Origin: Sphingobacterium zeae
GTDB lineage: Bacteria > Bacteroidota > Bacteroidia > Sphingobacteriales > Sphingobacteriaceae
Reading direction: 5' to 3'
Length of the DNA stretch: 64,000 bases
NCBI RefSeq assembly: GCF_030818895.1
Contig: NZ_JAUTBA010000001.1
Coordinates: forward strand, 806,001-870,000
Under the pieces are notes generated by a model. The model was not told the origin of the DNA, did not search any database, and saw only the letters and a program-made list of their open reading frames with translations. Both the position numbers and the translations under genes were made by a program. Below are positions 26,136 to 35,884 of this stretch, piece by piece. Position 1 is the stretch's first letter, and each line of letters begins with the position of its first letter.

Positions 26136-26400
26136 GTTAAATTGAGGCATAATACTGTTTTGAGCAAAATATCGGGAAAAAGTCCTACGGCTTGCTCTTC
26201 AAGCCATCGAAAGTTTGTGGGGGTGGAATTGAACGGACGCATGGCACGGACAGGCTGTTCTACACCACACAATGGATTTTTTATTTTTAATGTAAAAATA
26301 TGGTTCACGTACTCGTTTAACCGAATAAACTTATTATTTTTGATCAGGTAATGAATGTTGAATAATTTTTCTCTTCTTCGATAATTCAGGAAGATTTCCC
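26136..26400. other. Intergenic stretch with a GC-richer structured patch
   Basis: No convincing gene. Bases 26180-26275 are clearly more GC-rich than the surrounding DNA. They contain the hairpin GGCTTG-CTCTT-CAAGCC and a longer pairing of GGGGTGGAA with TTCTACACC. Both strands carry 60-70 codon ORFs without family character. It may be a small RNA, a short interspersed repeat or a gene remnant. Confidence 0.35.
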
Positions 26401-28011
26401 ATGCAGAAAAGTATTAAAAGAAATATTTTTGTAGCCGCTACATATGCTGCGGTATTGCTTCTCGGCTTGCTGTTGGGACAAAATTATGCTGAAGAGCAAG
26501 GAAGTAACCAAAAAACAACCTTTTCAAGTTTACGCTCCAACGGTAATTCGGATAAACTGCAGTATCTCATTCAATTAATTGCTGAAAATTATGTCGATAA
26601 CGTCAGTATAGATACCGTTCAGGACGAAGCCATTGAGCATGTAGTTTCTCGCTTAGACCCTTTTTCCTCATTTTTGAAACCAAATCAAGTGCAGGCCAAG
26701 CAGGAGACACTTGAAGGAACATTTGACGGTATTGGAGTAGAATATTTTCGTTTGAAAGATACCCTCCTCGTTGTTGGAATGGTTGCTGCAGGCCCTGCTG
26801 AGAAAGCAGGAATGCGTATTGGTGACCGCATTTTAAAGATCGGAAATAAGGACCTTGTCGGAAGAAAAGTGACCGAAAATGAAATAGAAAAACTGATCCG
26901 TGGAAAGAAAGGAACAGCGGTATTGATTTCCATTCAGCGTAATGGAGTGGTATTGAGCAATCCAATAAAAGTGATCCGTGATCAGGTCAATGTTTCAAGC
27001 TTAGATGCATCCTATATGATCGCTCCCAAAACAGCTTATGTTAAAATTCGAAGGTTTGGACATAAGACAGCAGACGAATTCAGGCAGTCACTCATTGACT
27101 TACGAAAAAGTGGAGCGCAGGATCTTATTTTAGATTTACGTAATAATGGTGGTGGGTTTGTGCACACTGCAATTGATCTAGCGGGGCAATTTTTTCAGGA
27201 AAAAAGACTCCTGATGTATACCGAAGGGGCCAATGAGCCACGTCAAGATTTCTATTCCGAAAAACCTGGCGAGTTTGGTGATGGCCGTGTCATTGTGCTG
27301 ATTAACGAAAGCACTGCCTCAGCAAGTGAAATTGTGAGCGGCGCTCTTCAAGACCTCGATCGGGCAACAATCGTCGGCCGGCGGTCGTATGGCAAAGGTT
27401 TGGTACAAGAGCAATTTGATTTTTCAGACGGTTCGGCAATCAATTTGACCGTGGCACGTTACTATACGCCACTTGGAAGATGTATTCAGCGAAAATATAC
27501 ACGTGCCAATTTTGATGCATCAAAATACATGACAGGTTTCGATCTTTGGACCATGGATACTGAATTTAGTCAAAAAGAAATGTTTACAACCAGCAAAGGG
27601 AAGCTTGTGTTTGGTGGTGGCGGTATTCTTCCCGATGTGACTATCCCCATTGATACCAATGAGACCAGTGCCAAATACCGCGAAATTTTTCATTCCAATG
27701 CAATCGAAGAGTTTGTTTATGATCGATTCACAAAACAGCTGCCCGCATATTCTATCGAGAATTTTATAAGCGGCTACCATTTGCCAGCGGCAGAATTTGA
27801 TCTATTTATTTCATATCTCAATAGCCAAAAGCGTATTTCGGTGACGTCCAGAGAAGCTAAAAATTTACATGATATCATTCAATCCGATATCGAAGCATTA
27901 GTAGGACGCTATTATTTCGGCCGTGAAGCCTACTATAAAATCAAAAATAGAAGAGATAAATTTATTGAAATAGGACTTAAAACATTAGGTTATCAGATGC
28001 CTAAGGTTTAA
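26401..28011 (+). CDS. S41 family C-terminal processing peptidase
   Basis: 536 aa. An N-terminal membrane anchor (about 7-27) is followed by a cap region (YVDNVSIDTVQDEAIEHVVSRLDPFSSFL), a PDZ domain (about 90-185: FDGIGVEYFRLKDTLLVVGMVAAGPAEKAGMRIGDRILKI) and the protease core. The catalytic Ser is in NESTASASEIVSGALQD and the Lys in RSYGKGLVQEQF. The C-terminal about 150 residues are extra relative to minimal CtpA. It acts in the periplasm on protein C-termini. The 3' end overlaps the convergent EEP gene by 11 bases. Confidence 0.94.
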   Translation: MQKSIKRNIFVAATYAAVLLLGLLLGQNYAEEQGSNQKTTFSSLRSNGNSDKLQYLIQLIAENYVDNVSIDTVQDEAIEHVVSRLDPFSSFLKPNQVQAKQETLEGTFDGIGVEYFRLKDTLLVVGMVAAGPAEKAGMRIGDRILKIGNKDLVGRKVTENEIEKLIRGKKGTAVLISIQRNGVVLSNPIKVIRDQVNVSSLDASYMIAPKTAYVKIRRFGHKTADEFRQSLIDLRKSGAQDLILDLRNNGGGFVHTAIDLAGQFFQEKRLLMYTEGANEPRQDFYSEKPGEFGDGRVIVLINESTASASEIVSGALQDLDRATIVGRRSYGKGLVQEQFDFSDGSAINLTVARYYTPLGRCIQRKYTRANFDASKYMTGFDLWTMDTEFSQKEMFTTSKGKLVFGGGGILPDVTIPIDTNETSAKYREIFHSNAIEEFVYDRFTKQLPAYSIENFISGYHLPAAEFDLFISYLNSQKRISVTSREAKNLHDIIQSDIEALVGRYYFGREAYYKIKNRRDKFIEIGLKTLGYQMPKV

Positions 28012-29116
28012 GCCTAAGATCAGACCATACCGGGTAGTGATCTGATAATTTCTTTTTGACGATCTGATAGTTCATCACCTCAAATTTCTGACTTGCAAAA
28101 ATATAATCAATCTGAAAGATCGGTAAAAGGGCATGATGCGTCACACCCCAACCATTGCCTTTCTCCTTAAACGCATTGTACAAACCATCTCCAATCAGAT
28201 TGACCGAGTAGCTCATTGGTGTATCATTGAAATCACCTACGGCAATATAAGGATATTGACATTCATTCATATGCTTCTTTAACGAATGTGCCTGTTCACT
28301 CCTCAGTTCGAAGGCATTCTTCAGTTTGCGACTCAGTCTACGTGTTCTTGAATTATCCAACTCATTAGTATTGGATAAATTCTGAATAAACTCTTTGTCT
28401 TCATTTTGAAGCGCAAAAGAACGGAGATGTATATTGTAGATGCGAATCAAAGTATCCTGTTTTTTAACATCGACATAACTGATTCGATTGATCCCGTAAT
28501 CGTTGTCTCTTATAGTGCCTGAATCATAAATCGGGAATCGTGAAAGGACAGCCATTCCATAGGCCTCGTAATCATTTTTAGAGCTTGGTTCAAAGAAAAA
28601 GTAATCGTAGCCGAGCTTATCTTTAAACTCTTCCGAGAAAACGTGCTTTCCCTTAATTTTACTTATATATTCCTGAAAACAGATCACATCTGGAGATATA
28701 CTGTCGATAATGCGAACAACATCGGCTTTAAAGTTTTTTTTCTCATCGTTTACCTTTTTGAATAAATGTGCATTGAAGGTCATGATGCGCAGTGTACGTG
28801 TTTCCGACGAGACGGGTGCATTCTCTTTGCGAATATTCCAGTGTTTAGTTAGAAAAGGCCATCCAATGAGGATCGTTACGAGTGAATAAAAAGCGATTTT
28901 TCGCTTCCGCAGTAGCCAATAGAAAATAAAACAAATGTTTATAATAAGTATAGGAAAGTAGCCTAACCCCATAAAGGCTATAGGCCAAAAGGATTTAGGA
29001 TTGATGAAAGTCGCCGAATAGCTCATCAGCAAGGCAATGATCGCAAGCATATTTGCCAGGAACATTGTTTTACTTATAAACCCCAGTTTTCTCCTTAAAA
29101 ATGTCCTTCTATCCAT
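28001..29116 (-). CDS. Membrane-anchored endonuclease/exonuclease/phosphatase family protein
   Basis: 371 aa. The N-terminal about 105 residues contain three hydrophobic segments. An EEP domain follows: IMTFNAHLFK, VICFQEYISK (metal Glu), IYNIHLRSFA (His), AVGDFNDTPMSYSV (Asp and Asn), IFQIDYIFAS and LSDHYPVWSDL (C-terminal Asp-His). The catalytic set is intact. The gene overlaps the upstream rhomboid-like gene by 8 bases, so ATG 29116 is preferred over GTG 29131. It is last of the mutL-rhomboid-rhomboid-EEP operon, an order I recall as common in Bacteroidota. Confidence 0.9.
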   Translation of the reverse strand: MDRRTFLRRKLGFISKTMFLANMLAIIALLMSYSATFINPKSFWPIAFMGLGYFPILIINICFIFYWLLRKRKIAFYSLVTILIGWPFLTKHWNIRKENAPVSSETRTLRIMTFNAHLFKKVNDEKKNFKADVVRIIDSISPDVICFQEYISKIKGKHVFSEEFKDKLGYDYFFFEPSSKNDYEAYGMAVLSRFPIYDSGTIRDNDYGINRISYVDVKKQDTLIRIYNIHLRSFALQNEDKEFIQNLSNTNELDNSRTRRLSRKLKNAFELRSEQAHSLKKHMNECQYPYIAVGDFNDTPMSYSVNLIGDGLYNAFKEKGNGWGVTHHALLPIFQIDYIFASQKFEVMNYQIVKKKLSDHYPVWSDLRLKP

Positions 29117-29987
29117 CAACCTTATCGCCACTATTGCTCGCCCTAAAGAGCGTTTCTTTTTCGGGATTCGTTAGACTGTCGTAGCCAGAAACAGAAATTT
29201 TATCTAAAATAGCATCGATTTCGGCCTGATTGGGCAAGTCATAACGATGTTTCCGATTTGTATGTATGTTAGTACCTACAACGACTTTCATTTTTGTAGG
29301 TTTATTTTGCTTTTTCTGGAATATTGTGGACCAGTCCATCCCCGATTTTAATGCATAGGTGAATCCCATCCCAAATAGGATGACGGCGAAGTATGAAATG
29401 GCCGCGGGCCGGTTTGTCAGGGTGAGGGCCAGGAATTCTAACCCAAAATAAATGATGGCTATTAATTTTAATTTAATATTACCAATAAGCAGTAAGCGTA
29501 ATTCGTACTTGGGAACTAACGTAACAATAGCGGCCAATACCGCTGCCAGAGGGAGCGATCCGCCCATGAGCTGTAGATCGCTGGACATTGGAAGAAGCGA
29601 TCCGAATCCCACGTAGAGGATTCCGCCGAATAGCCAAGAGGTGATATAAATAAATAAAAATTGCCTTTTGTTTAAGAAAGTAAAAAAAATCTGACCGACC
29701 CAATAGAGCCATAAGCTATCGAAGAGTATAGTCCAAAGTTTTACATAAACAAAATTCGATGTAAACAAAGACAATGGCTGTTCAAAAAAACTTGAAAAGC
29801 TACTTGGTAGGCTCAATTCTCTTACTAAAGGGTCCAAAAGGCTGTGCGAAATGATCTTTAACTCAAAGAGCAGATCCAAAAAATAAATGAGGACAAACAA
29901 ACAAGCCTGAATACTGATCACTAATGGTACTGGTGATCCAGTTTTATAGGTTTGTCTCCAAAAATCTTTTAGCCCAATGTTATTCAT
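29109..29987 (-). CDS. Rhomboid-like pseudoprotease with C-terminal DUF6576-like domain
   Basis: 292 aa with six or so membrane helices and a C-terminal cytosolic tail. The fold follows rhomboids (WILFDSLWLYWVGQIF, LQLMGGSLPLAAVLAA, AISYFAVILFGMGFTYALKSG), but the active site is degraded. The GASGA serine motif reads GGSLP, and the histidine expected in the last helix (HxxG) is absent, with ISYF in its place. The tail (NQAEIDAILDKISVSGYDSLTNPEKETLFRAS) is the conserved DUF6576-type helix pair. Probably a non-catalytic partner or substrate-recruiting protein for the active rhomboid encoded 11 bases upstream. Confidence 0.82.
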   Translation of the reverse strand: MNNIGLKDFWRQTYKTGSPVPLVISIQACLFVLIYFLDLLFELKIISHSLLDPLVRELSLPSSFSSFFEQPLSLFTSNFVYVKLWTILFDSLWLYWVGQIFFTFLNKRQFLFIYITSWLFGGILYVGFGSLLPMSSDLQLMGGSLPLAAVLAAIVTLVPKYELRLLLIGNIKLKLIAIIYFGLEFLALTLTNRPAAISYFAVILFGMGFTYALKSGMDWSTIFQKKQNKPTKMKVVVGTNIHTNRKHRYDLPNQAEIDAILDKISVSGYDSLTNPEKETLFRASNSGDKVDG

Positions 29988-29998
29988 TTTACACGATA

Positions 29999-30685
29999 TT
30001 AATAAATTCCCTTTCTAACCTTCCACAGTTTAAGGAGTAGATAGCCGAATAGCGCTCCTCCGACGTGAGCCAGGTGAGCCACAGAATCTCCGGGCCGCGA
30101 CAAGCTCATATAGATTTCGATAAGGATAAATCCACCGATCATGTACTTCGCTTTGACTGGTACAGGAATAAACAAAAATTGCAGCGGGATGTTTGGGAAA
30201 AGGTAGGCAAATGCCAATAGCACACCATAGATAGCCCCTGAAGCACCTAGCATGGGAATAAGGTATGTCAAAGCTTCGTTATTCCCGGTATTTGCCAAGG
30301 AGATAAGCTCGTTCCCATTCATACCATGGAGAGGAGCAAAAGAACCCGTCGCATTGTAGAGCTGTAAACCATTCACGGCGGTATAAAGAAACCAGGCGCC
30401 GATTCCTGATACCATATAGAAATTTAAAAAACGTTTCGATCCAAGTACCTGCTCAATCATTGGTCCAAACATAACCAGCGAAAACATATTGAAGAAGATA
30501 TGGCTAATATTGTTTTTATCATGCATAAACATATGCGTGATGACCTGCCAGATTTTAAAATAAGGCGAGTCTGGATAATAGACCGCAAGATAATCATATG
30601 CTACAGGTACAATTTGCGATCCAATATAAAATACAATATTGATGATCAATAAATTCTTGATAACAGGTGTTAATTGTGGAAACAT
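29999..30685 (-). CDS. Rhomboid family intramembrane serine protease
   Basis: 228 aa, six membrane helices. The active site is complete: GASGAIYG (catalytic Ser) and AHLAHVGGALFGYLLLKL (catalytic His, HxxGG). The conserved HMFMHDKNNISHIFFNMFSLVMFGPMIE carries the loop/helix-2 H-x-x-x-N motif. It cleaves membrane helices within the bilayer; the substrate is unknown. It follows mutL by 12 bases and precedes the inactive homologue by 11 bases. Confidence 0.94.
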   Translation of the reverse strand: MFPQLTPVIKNLLIINIVFYIGSQIVPVAYDYLAVYYPDSPYFKIWQVITHMFMHDKNNISHIFFNMFSLVMFGPMIEQVLGSKRFLNFYMVSGIGAWFLYTAVNGLQLYNATGSFAPLHGMNGNELISLANTGNNEALTYLIPMLGASGAIYGVLLAFAYLFPNIPLQFLFIPVPVKAKYMIGGFILIEIYMSLSRPGDSVAHLAHVGGALFGYLLLKLWKVRKGIY

Positions 30686-30697
30686 ATATTTTATCTT

Positions 30698-32584
30698 CTA
30701 GTTTTTACCAAATTTTTCAGCTAACTCCTGCAATGTAAATGTTACAATGACAGGATTTCCATAAATGGAGATATTGGGCGAGTGACAAGCGAAAAGCTTA
30801 TCTACCAGCTCTGCCATAGCCGTGTTGTCCAATACAGTACCCGGTTTAATGGCTGCATTGCGGGCAAGGCTCTTGGCAAGATTTTCACGCTTAGCGAGCT
30901 TATACTCAGATTGATTGTTTTTATAATCTTCCAATATTTTCTCAATCATCTTTATCTCATCGAATCCTGTGCCTAAATCGGCTGGGATTCCGTCAATAAT
31001 ATAGGAATTTTTTCCAAATTCACGAATTTGAAAGCCCAAGCCATTGATGTCCTCCAGGAGATCTCTCATTAATTCATTATCTGCAGCATTCAGATCTAAC
31101 GTCTGCGGAAATAAACTTTGCTGACTCAGTCCTCTATGTTGATCCAGCTGTGTAAGAAACTGTTCAAAAAGAATACGTTCGTGCGCAGCCTGCTGATCGA
31201 TCAGAATAAATCCAGAATGAATCTGCGAAACAATATATTTATTGTGCAGCTGGAAAAAGAGCTTCGAAGAGGATTTATCTTCGACTTGAATAACTTGTGG
31301 ACCATCGGCATCCAACTCAGATTTCCTATGCAGAGGTAGCTGAACGGACTCCTCTTTTTCGACGATTTGATAGAGGGAATCCCAATTGCTCGGAATCCCG
31401 CCCGTTTTCTTGGTAAGTCCTTCCGCATAGCTTTCTGATCGGGTATAGCTTGAATTGGATTTTGACTTGTCCGTATCGAACGGGTTAAAGTCCGGATTGA
31501 AAGTTACCGTTGGAACGATAATTTCATCCAATGCCTTTTTTGTAATGAGATTGGTGAAACTTGTTTCCTGTTCAAAATCCAAAGATGGCATGATATTGTA
31601 CCGCCCCAGTGATCTTTTTACGGCTGAACGTATAATGGCGTAAATGGCCTTATCGTCTTCATACTTGATTTCGGTTTTCGTGGGGTGTACATTGATATCG
31701 ATTCGCGCAGGATCTATGTCGATAAATAAGACATAGAAAGGGAATGTTTCGGCTTGTAAAATATCCTCATAAGCATTCATCACAGCATGATGCAGATAAG
31801 GATCACGTACAAAGCGTTTGTTGACAAAGAAAAACTGTTCACCACGAGTTTTCTTTGCAAACTCGGGTTTCCCGACAAAACCTTCTACCTTGATGATGGA
31901 TGTATCCTCTTCGACAGGAACAAGGCGCTGATTGTAATTGTTTCCGAAAATATGGACAACACGCTGTTTGAGCGTCTCCGCGGGCAAATGATAAATTTCA
32001 TTTCCGTCGCTGTGCAAGGTCAGGAAAATCTGTGGATTGGATAAGGCTATACGTTGAAATTCATCAATAATATGACGCATTTCTACGGAGTTACTCTTTA
32101 AGAAGTTCCGCCGTGCAGGAATATTGTAAAAAAGATTTTTTACTAAAATATTTGTTCCAGCAGCAACAGCTTCCGGGTATTGGTTGACAACTTTTGATCC
32201 TTCTATCTCAACAACTGTCCCTAGTTCATCTTCGACGCGGCGTGTTTTGAGTTCGACCTGCGCTATCGCAGCAATGGATGCCATTGCTTCACCGCGGAAA
32301 CCCATGGTGCGGATTGCAAATAAGTCTTCAGCCTTACGAATTTTTGATGTTGCGTGCCGTTCAAAGCAAAGGCGGGCATCAGTCACACTCATGCCACAGC
32401 CATTGTCAATGACCTGAATCAATGACTTGCCTGCGTCTTTAACAATAAGTTTTATTTTGTCAGCTCCAGCATCAATAGCATTCTCAATCAATTCTTTAAT
32501 GGCAGACGCTGGTCGCTGCACCACTTCTCCCGCCGCAATCTGATTAGCAACATTATCTGGAAGTAATTGAATAATATCCGACAT
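30698..32584 (-). CDS. mutL: DNA mismatch repair endonuclease MutL
   Basis: 628 aa. The GHKL ATPase part (about 1-330) shows IAAGEVVQRPASAIKELIENAIDAGA, DNGCGM, RHATSKI and GFRGEAMASIAAI. After a variable linker comes the C-terminal dimerisation domain, with DQQAAHERILFEQ and the endonuclease-type helix, and ACHSPNISIYGNPVIVTFTLQEL near the end. It links MutS recognition to excision. The first 15 residues of the longest frame (from 32629) lie across a TAACTTTG box and are not family-like, so ATG 32584 (SDIIQLLPDNVANQI) is used. Confidence 0.96.
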   Translation of the reverse strand: MSDIIQLLPDNVANQIAAGEVVQRPASAIKELIENAIDAGADKIKLIVKDAGKSLIQVIDNGCGMSVTDARLCFERHATSKIRKAEDLFAIRTMGFRGEAMASIAAIAQVELKTRRVEDELGTVVEIEGSKVVNQYPEAVAAGTNILVKNLFYNIPARRNFLKSNSVEMRHIIDEFQRIALSNPQIFLTLHSDGNEIYHLPAETLKQRVVHIFGNNYNQRLVPVEEDTSIIKVEGFVGKPEFAKKTRGEQFFFVNKRFVRDPYLHHAVMNAYEDILQAETFPFYVLFIDIDPARIDINVHPTKTEIKYEDDKAIYAIIRSAVKRSLGRYNIMPSLDFEQETSFTNLITKKALDEIIVPTVTFNPDFNPFDTDKSKSNSSYTRSESYAEGLTKKTGGIPSNWDSLYQIVEKEESVQLPLHRKSELDADGPQVIQVEDKSSSKLFFQLHNKYIVSQIHSGFILIDQQAAHERILFEQFLTQLDQHRGLSQQSLFPQTLDLNAADNELMRDLLEDINGLGFQIREFGKNSYIIDGIPADLGTGFDEIKMIEKILEDYKNNQSEYKLAKRENLAKSLARNAAIKPGTVLDNTAMAELVDKLFACHSPNISIYGNPVIVTFTLQELAEKFGKN

Positions 32585-32590
32585 ATAATA

Positions 32591-32598
32591 CAAAGTTA
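32591..32598 (-). promoter_or_regulatory. minus-7 element TAACTTTG of the mutL operon
   Basis: Exact consensus 6 bases before ATG 32584, implying an almost leaderless transcript. No TTG at the expected minus-33 position. Confidence 0.55.
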
Positions 32599-32885
32599 CG
32601 AAATATCCATATTTACAGCGTATAAACACAGATGAAAATCAAATGGACATTCCACTTGTTCCTTTAAAATAAAAGCCTTTAAAGCGCTCACTTATACCAA
32701 TTAACTGGCTGCAAATGATACCTTATTGCATACTAAAACAAACTGCAAAACCGACATAATTATTGCATATGTGCTACTGAATTGCTTATGCACAATTTAA
32801 CGGCGGTCTGATACGGCGTGCATTACCCATGTTCGGAGTAAAAACAAGGGTTCTCCGTTTCAATGATAGGACATCTCCAGCGACA
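32599..32885. other. Intergenic stretch between mutL and uvrA, no gene seen
   Basis: No family-like ORF, RNA gene or clear terminator. Its only feature is a duplicated ACATCTCCAGC (32871-32881 and 32888-32898), a direct repeat with period 17 that spans the uvrA stop codon. Confidence 0.45.
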
Positions 32886-35727
32886 TTACATCTCCAGCTT
32901 TAAGAAACGTGCCGTTTCGCTTTTATTATTTTTAATTAAGTTTTCAGGCGTTCCCTCAAATAAGACCTGGCCCCCTTCTTTACCACCCTCAGGACCAATA
33001 TCAATGACCCAGTCTGCCGATTTAACCACATCAAGATTGTGCTCGATGATCAATACCGTATTTCCACGGTCCACTAAACGATTGATAACACCCATCAGTA
33101 CATTCACATCTTCAAAGTGAAGGCCGGTAGTCGGTTCGTCAAGGATATAAAATGTATTTCCAGTATCTTTTTTAGAAAGTTCAGTAGCCAATTTTACCCG
33201 CTGAGCCTCACCTCCCGATAAGGTTGTCGACGACTGACCTAAGGTGATGTAACCCAAACCGACATCCTGCAGTGTTTTAATCTTTCGGTAGATACTCGGT
33301 ACATTTTCGAAGAAATCTACCGCATCGTTGATGCTCATATCGAGAACATCGGAAATGGATTTTCCTTTATAGCGTACCTCCAAAGTTTCTCGGTTATAGC
33401 GTTTTCCGTGACAGGTTTCACAAGGAACCTGCACATCAGGAAGGAAATTCATCTCGATGACCTTTAGTCCGGCTCCCTGACAGGTTTCACAACGGCCACC
33501 TTTCACATTGAAGGAGAATCTCCCGGGCTTATAGCCCCTGATTTTTGCTTCAGGCAACTGGACAAACAAGGTTCTGATATCCGAGAATACACCTGTGTAC
33601 GTTGACGGGTTAGATCGCGGTGTACGACCGATAGGACTTTGATCGATCTCGATAACTTTGTCAATATGTTCTAACCCTTCAATTTTTTTGAAGGGAAGTG
33701 GAGTTGCTTTTGCCCTGAAAAAATGTTTATTCAAAATCGGGTACAACGTGCCTGTAATCAAGCTGGATTTGCCCGAACCCGAAACACCGGACACCACAAT
33801 AAGCTTTCCTAAAGGAAAAGAGACCGAGAGATTCTTCAAGTTATGCCCTGTTGCTCCTCGTAACGACAAAGTTTTTCCATTGCCCGTACGCCGTTTTTCA
33901 GGGATTTTTACCGCTTTTGTTCCGTTGAGATAAGCCGCCGTGAGGGAGTCTGATTTTAAGATTTCCTTAGGTGTGCCTTCGGCAACCACCGTACCACCAT
34001 GAACTCCCGCAGCAGGTCCCATGTCGATAACATGGTCGGCATGTAGGATCATGTCTTTATCATGTTCTACCACAAGCACCGAATTACCAATATCTCGTAG
34101 GTTTTTGAGTGCATTGATCAGTCGCTCATTGTCCCGCTGATGCAGTCCGATACTCGGCTCATCAAGAATGTAAAGTACATTGACTAATTGCGAACCAATC
34201 TGTGTGGCCAGACGAATGCGTTGTGCCTCACCACCTGAAAGCGTCTTCGCTGTACGGTCCAGGGTCAGGTAATTTAAGCCTACATCCAGCAAGAAACCCA
34301 AACGCGCACGGATTTCCTTTAAGATCTCTGTTGCAATAATAAGCTGGCGTTCGTCAAGTTTACTTTCTACCTGGTCAAACCATTCTTTGATGGAAGTAAT
34401 ATCCATCGTAGCAAGTTCATGAATATTCTTATCGGCAATTTTGAAATGTAAAGATTCTTTTTTCAATCGTGCGCCCGCACAGGTCGGACAGGTAACTTTT
34501 GTTCTGAAATCATCTAACGATGGGGCTTCATCGGACGATTTGCCCGAAAATTCCTCCAGCATCTTAAAGATGCCTTCAAATTCAACGCGATATTCACGCG
34601 TGCCATAACTGCCATAAGAAACCGTGACAACGATAGGTTCTTCTTTATTTCCAAACAAAAGCTGATCAATCTGTGCTTCATTGAGCTTTTCAAGCGGCGT
34701 GGAAATGGTAAAATCCAATTTTTTAGCGACAGCTTTCAAGACTTCCGAAGTCCAGTTTTCACGCGTGGGCCCCAGCGGCGCTAAACCGCCTTTTTGAATG
34801 CTTAGCTTTTTGTCCGGAATAACCGCTTGCTTATCAATTTCAAAAATATAGCCTAAACCATCACACGTGGGACAAGCACCATAAGGCGAATTGAATGAAA
34901 ACGTATTTGGCTGCGGCTCATCATACGAAATACCCGATTCCGCATCCATGAGGTACCGGCTATAAAATTGCTCCTGATTGTCCTTGTTAGATACTTTGAT
35001 GATTCCTTTTGCTGTTTTCATCGCCTGCATGACCGAAGTCTGTAAGCGCTTTTTATCTTCACGCTCTACTTTCAGACGATCTACTACGATTTCAATATCG
35101 TGTATTTTATACCGGTCAACCTGCATTTTTGGCACAAGATCCAATATTTCCCCATCCACACGCACCTTCACATAACCTTGCTTGCGGATTTGTTCGAACA
35201 ATTCCCGATAATGCCCCTTACGTCCTTTGACCACAGGTGCCAGGATATTTAAAGCCTGTCCTTCAAATTCTGTCAGAATACGTTCAATGACCTGATCGTC
35301 CGACATGCGCTCCATCTTTTTTCCGGTCACATAAGAGTAGGCTTCTCCAGCACGGGCAAAAAGTAAGCGCATAAAATCATACACCTCAGTGATCGTTCCA
35401 ACAGTAGACCTGGGGTTCTTGCTGGTGGTTTTCTGTTCAATGGAGATTACCGGACTTAAGCCCGATATCTTATCCACATCCGGACGTTCCATACCACCCA
35501 AAAAACTGGCGGCTATACGCACTGAATGTCTCCATATAGCGGCGTTGCCCCTCGGCATAAATGGTGTCAAAAGCCAACGATGACTTTCCACTTCCACTTA
35601 GCCCTGTAATTACAACCAATTCATTTCTTGGAAAAGAAACATCTATATTTTTTAAATTGTGCGCACGCGCTCCAAATACCTGAACTTCACTCTGTTCGCC
35701 CAAATCTGGACTTCTTTTTATTGCCAT
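32886..35727 (-). pseudogene. uvrA: uvrA, excinuclease ABC subunit A, interrupted by a one-base frameshift
   Basis: Two frames together give a full-length UvrA of about 945 residues. The first frame (35727 down to the 35500 region) has [22 protein letters not shown] (Walker A) up to [10 protein letters not shown]. The second continues [37 protein letters not shown] and runs intact to LKLEM, including both zinc modules (CPTCDGLG, CETCQGAG...CETCHG), both ABC signatures (TLSGGEAQRI and TLSGGEAQRV) and the second Walker A (GVSGSGKSS). The break maps to six A at 35500-35505 on the plus strand; five would restore the frame. If real, the second product lacks the first ATP site and is probably inactive. 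A homopolymer sequencing error is an equal candidate. Confidence 0.93.
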
Positions 35728-35884
35728 GAAAACTCCTTAAGGTCCCTTTGTGAGGGATTAAATGCAAAACATGCAAAATTACAGATTTTAAAGGAATTAT
35801 GCGAGCCGATCTGACTTTTGGAACAAAATGTGATATACAAGTGATTTAAAAAAATAATGTACCTTGCACCACAAATCTAAATTT

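Noticed and set aside
26120..26308. Minus-strand 62-codon ORF in the GC-rich intergenic patch
   Set aside because: No family recognised and the opposite strand has an equally open frame; composition rather than coding explains it. Kept only as an unexplained island.
35495..35510. Programmed ribosomal frameshift in uvrA
   Set aside because: The needed shift is +1 on a U6 run without a stop codon, rare codon or visible stimulator; UvrA is not known to use recoding. A mutation or sequencing error is simpler.
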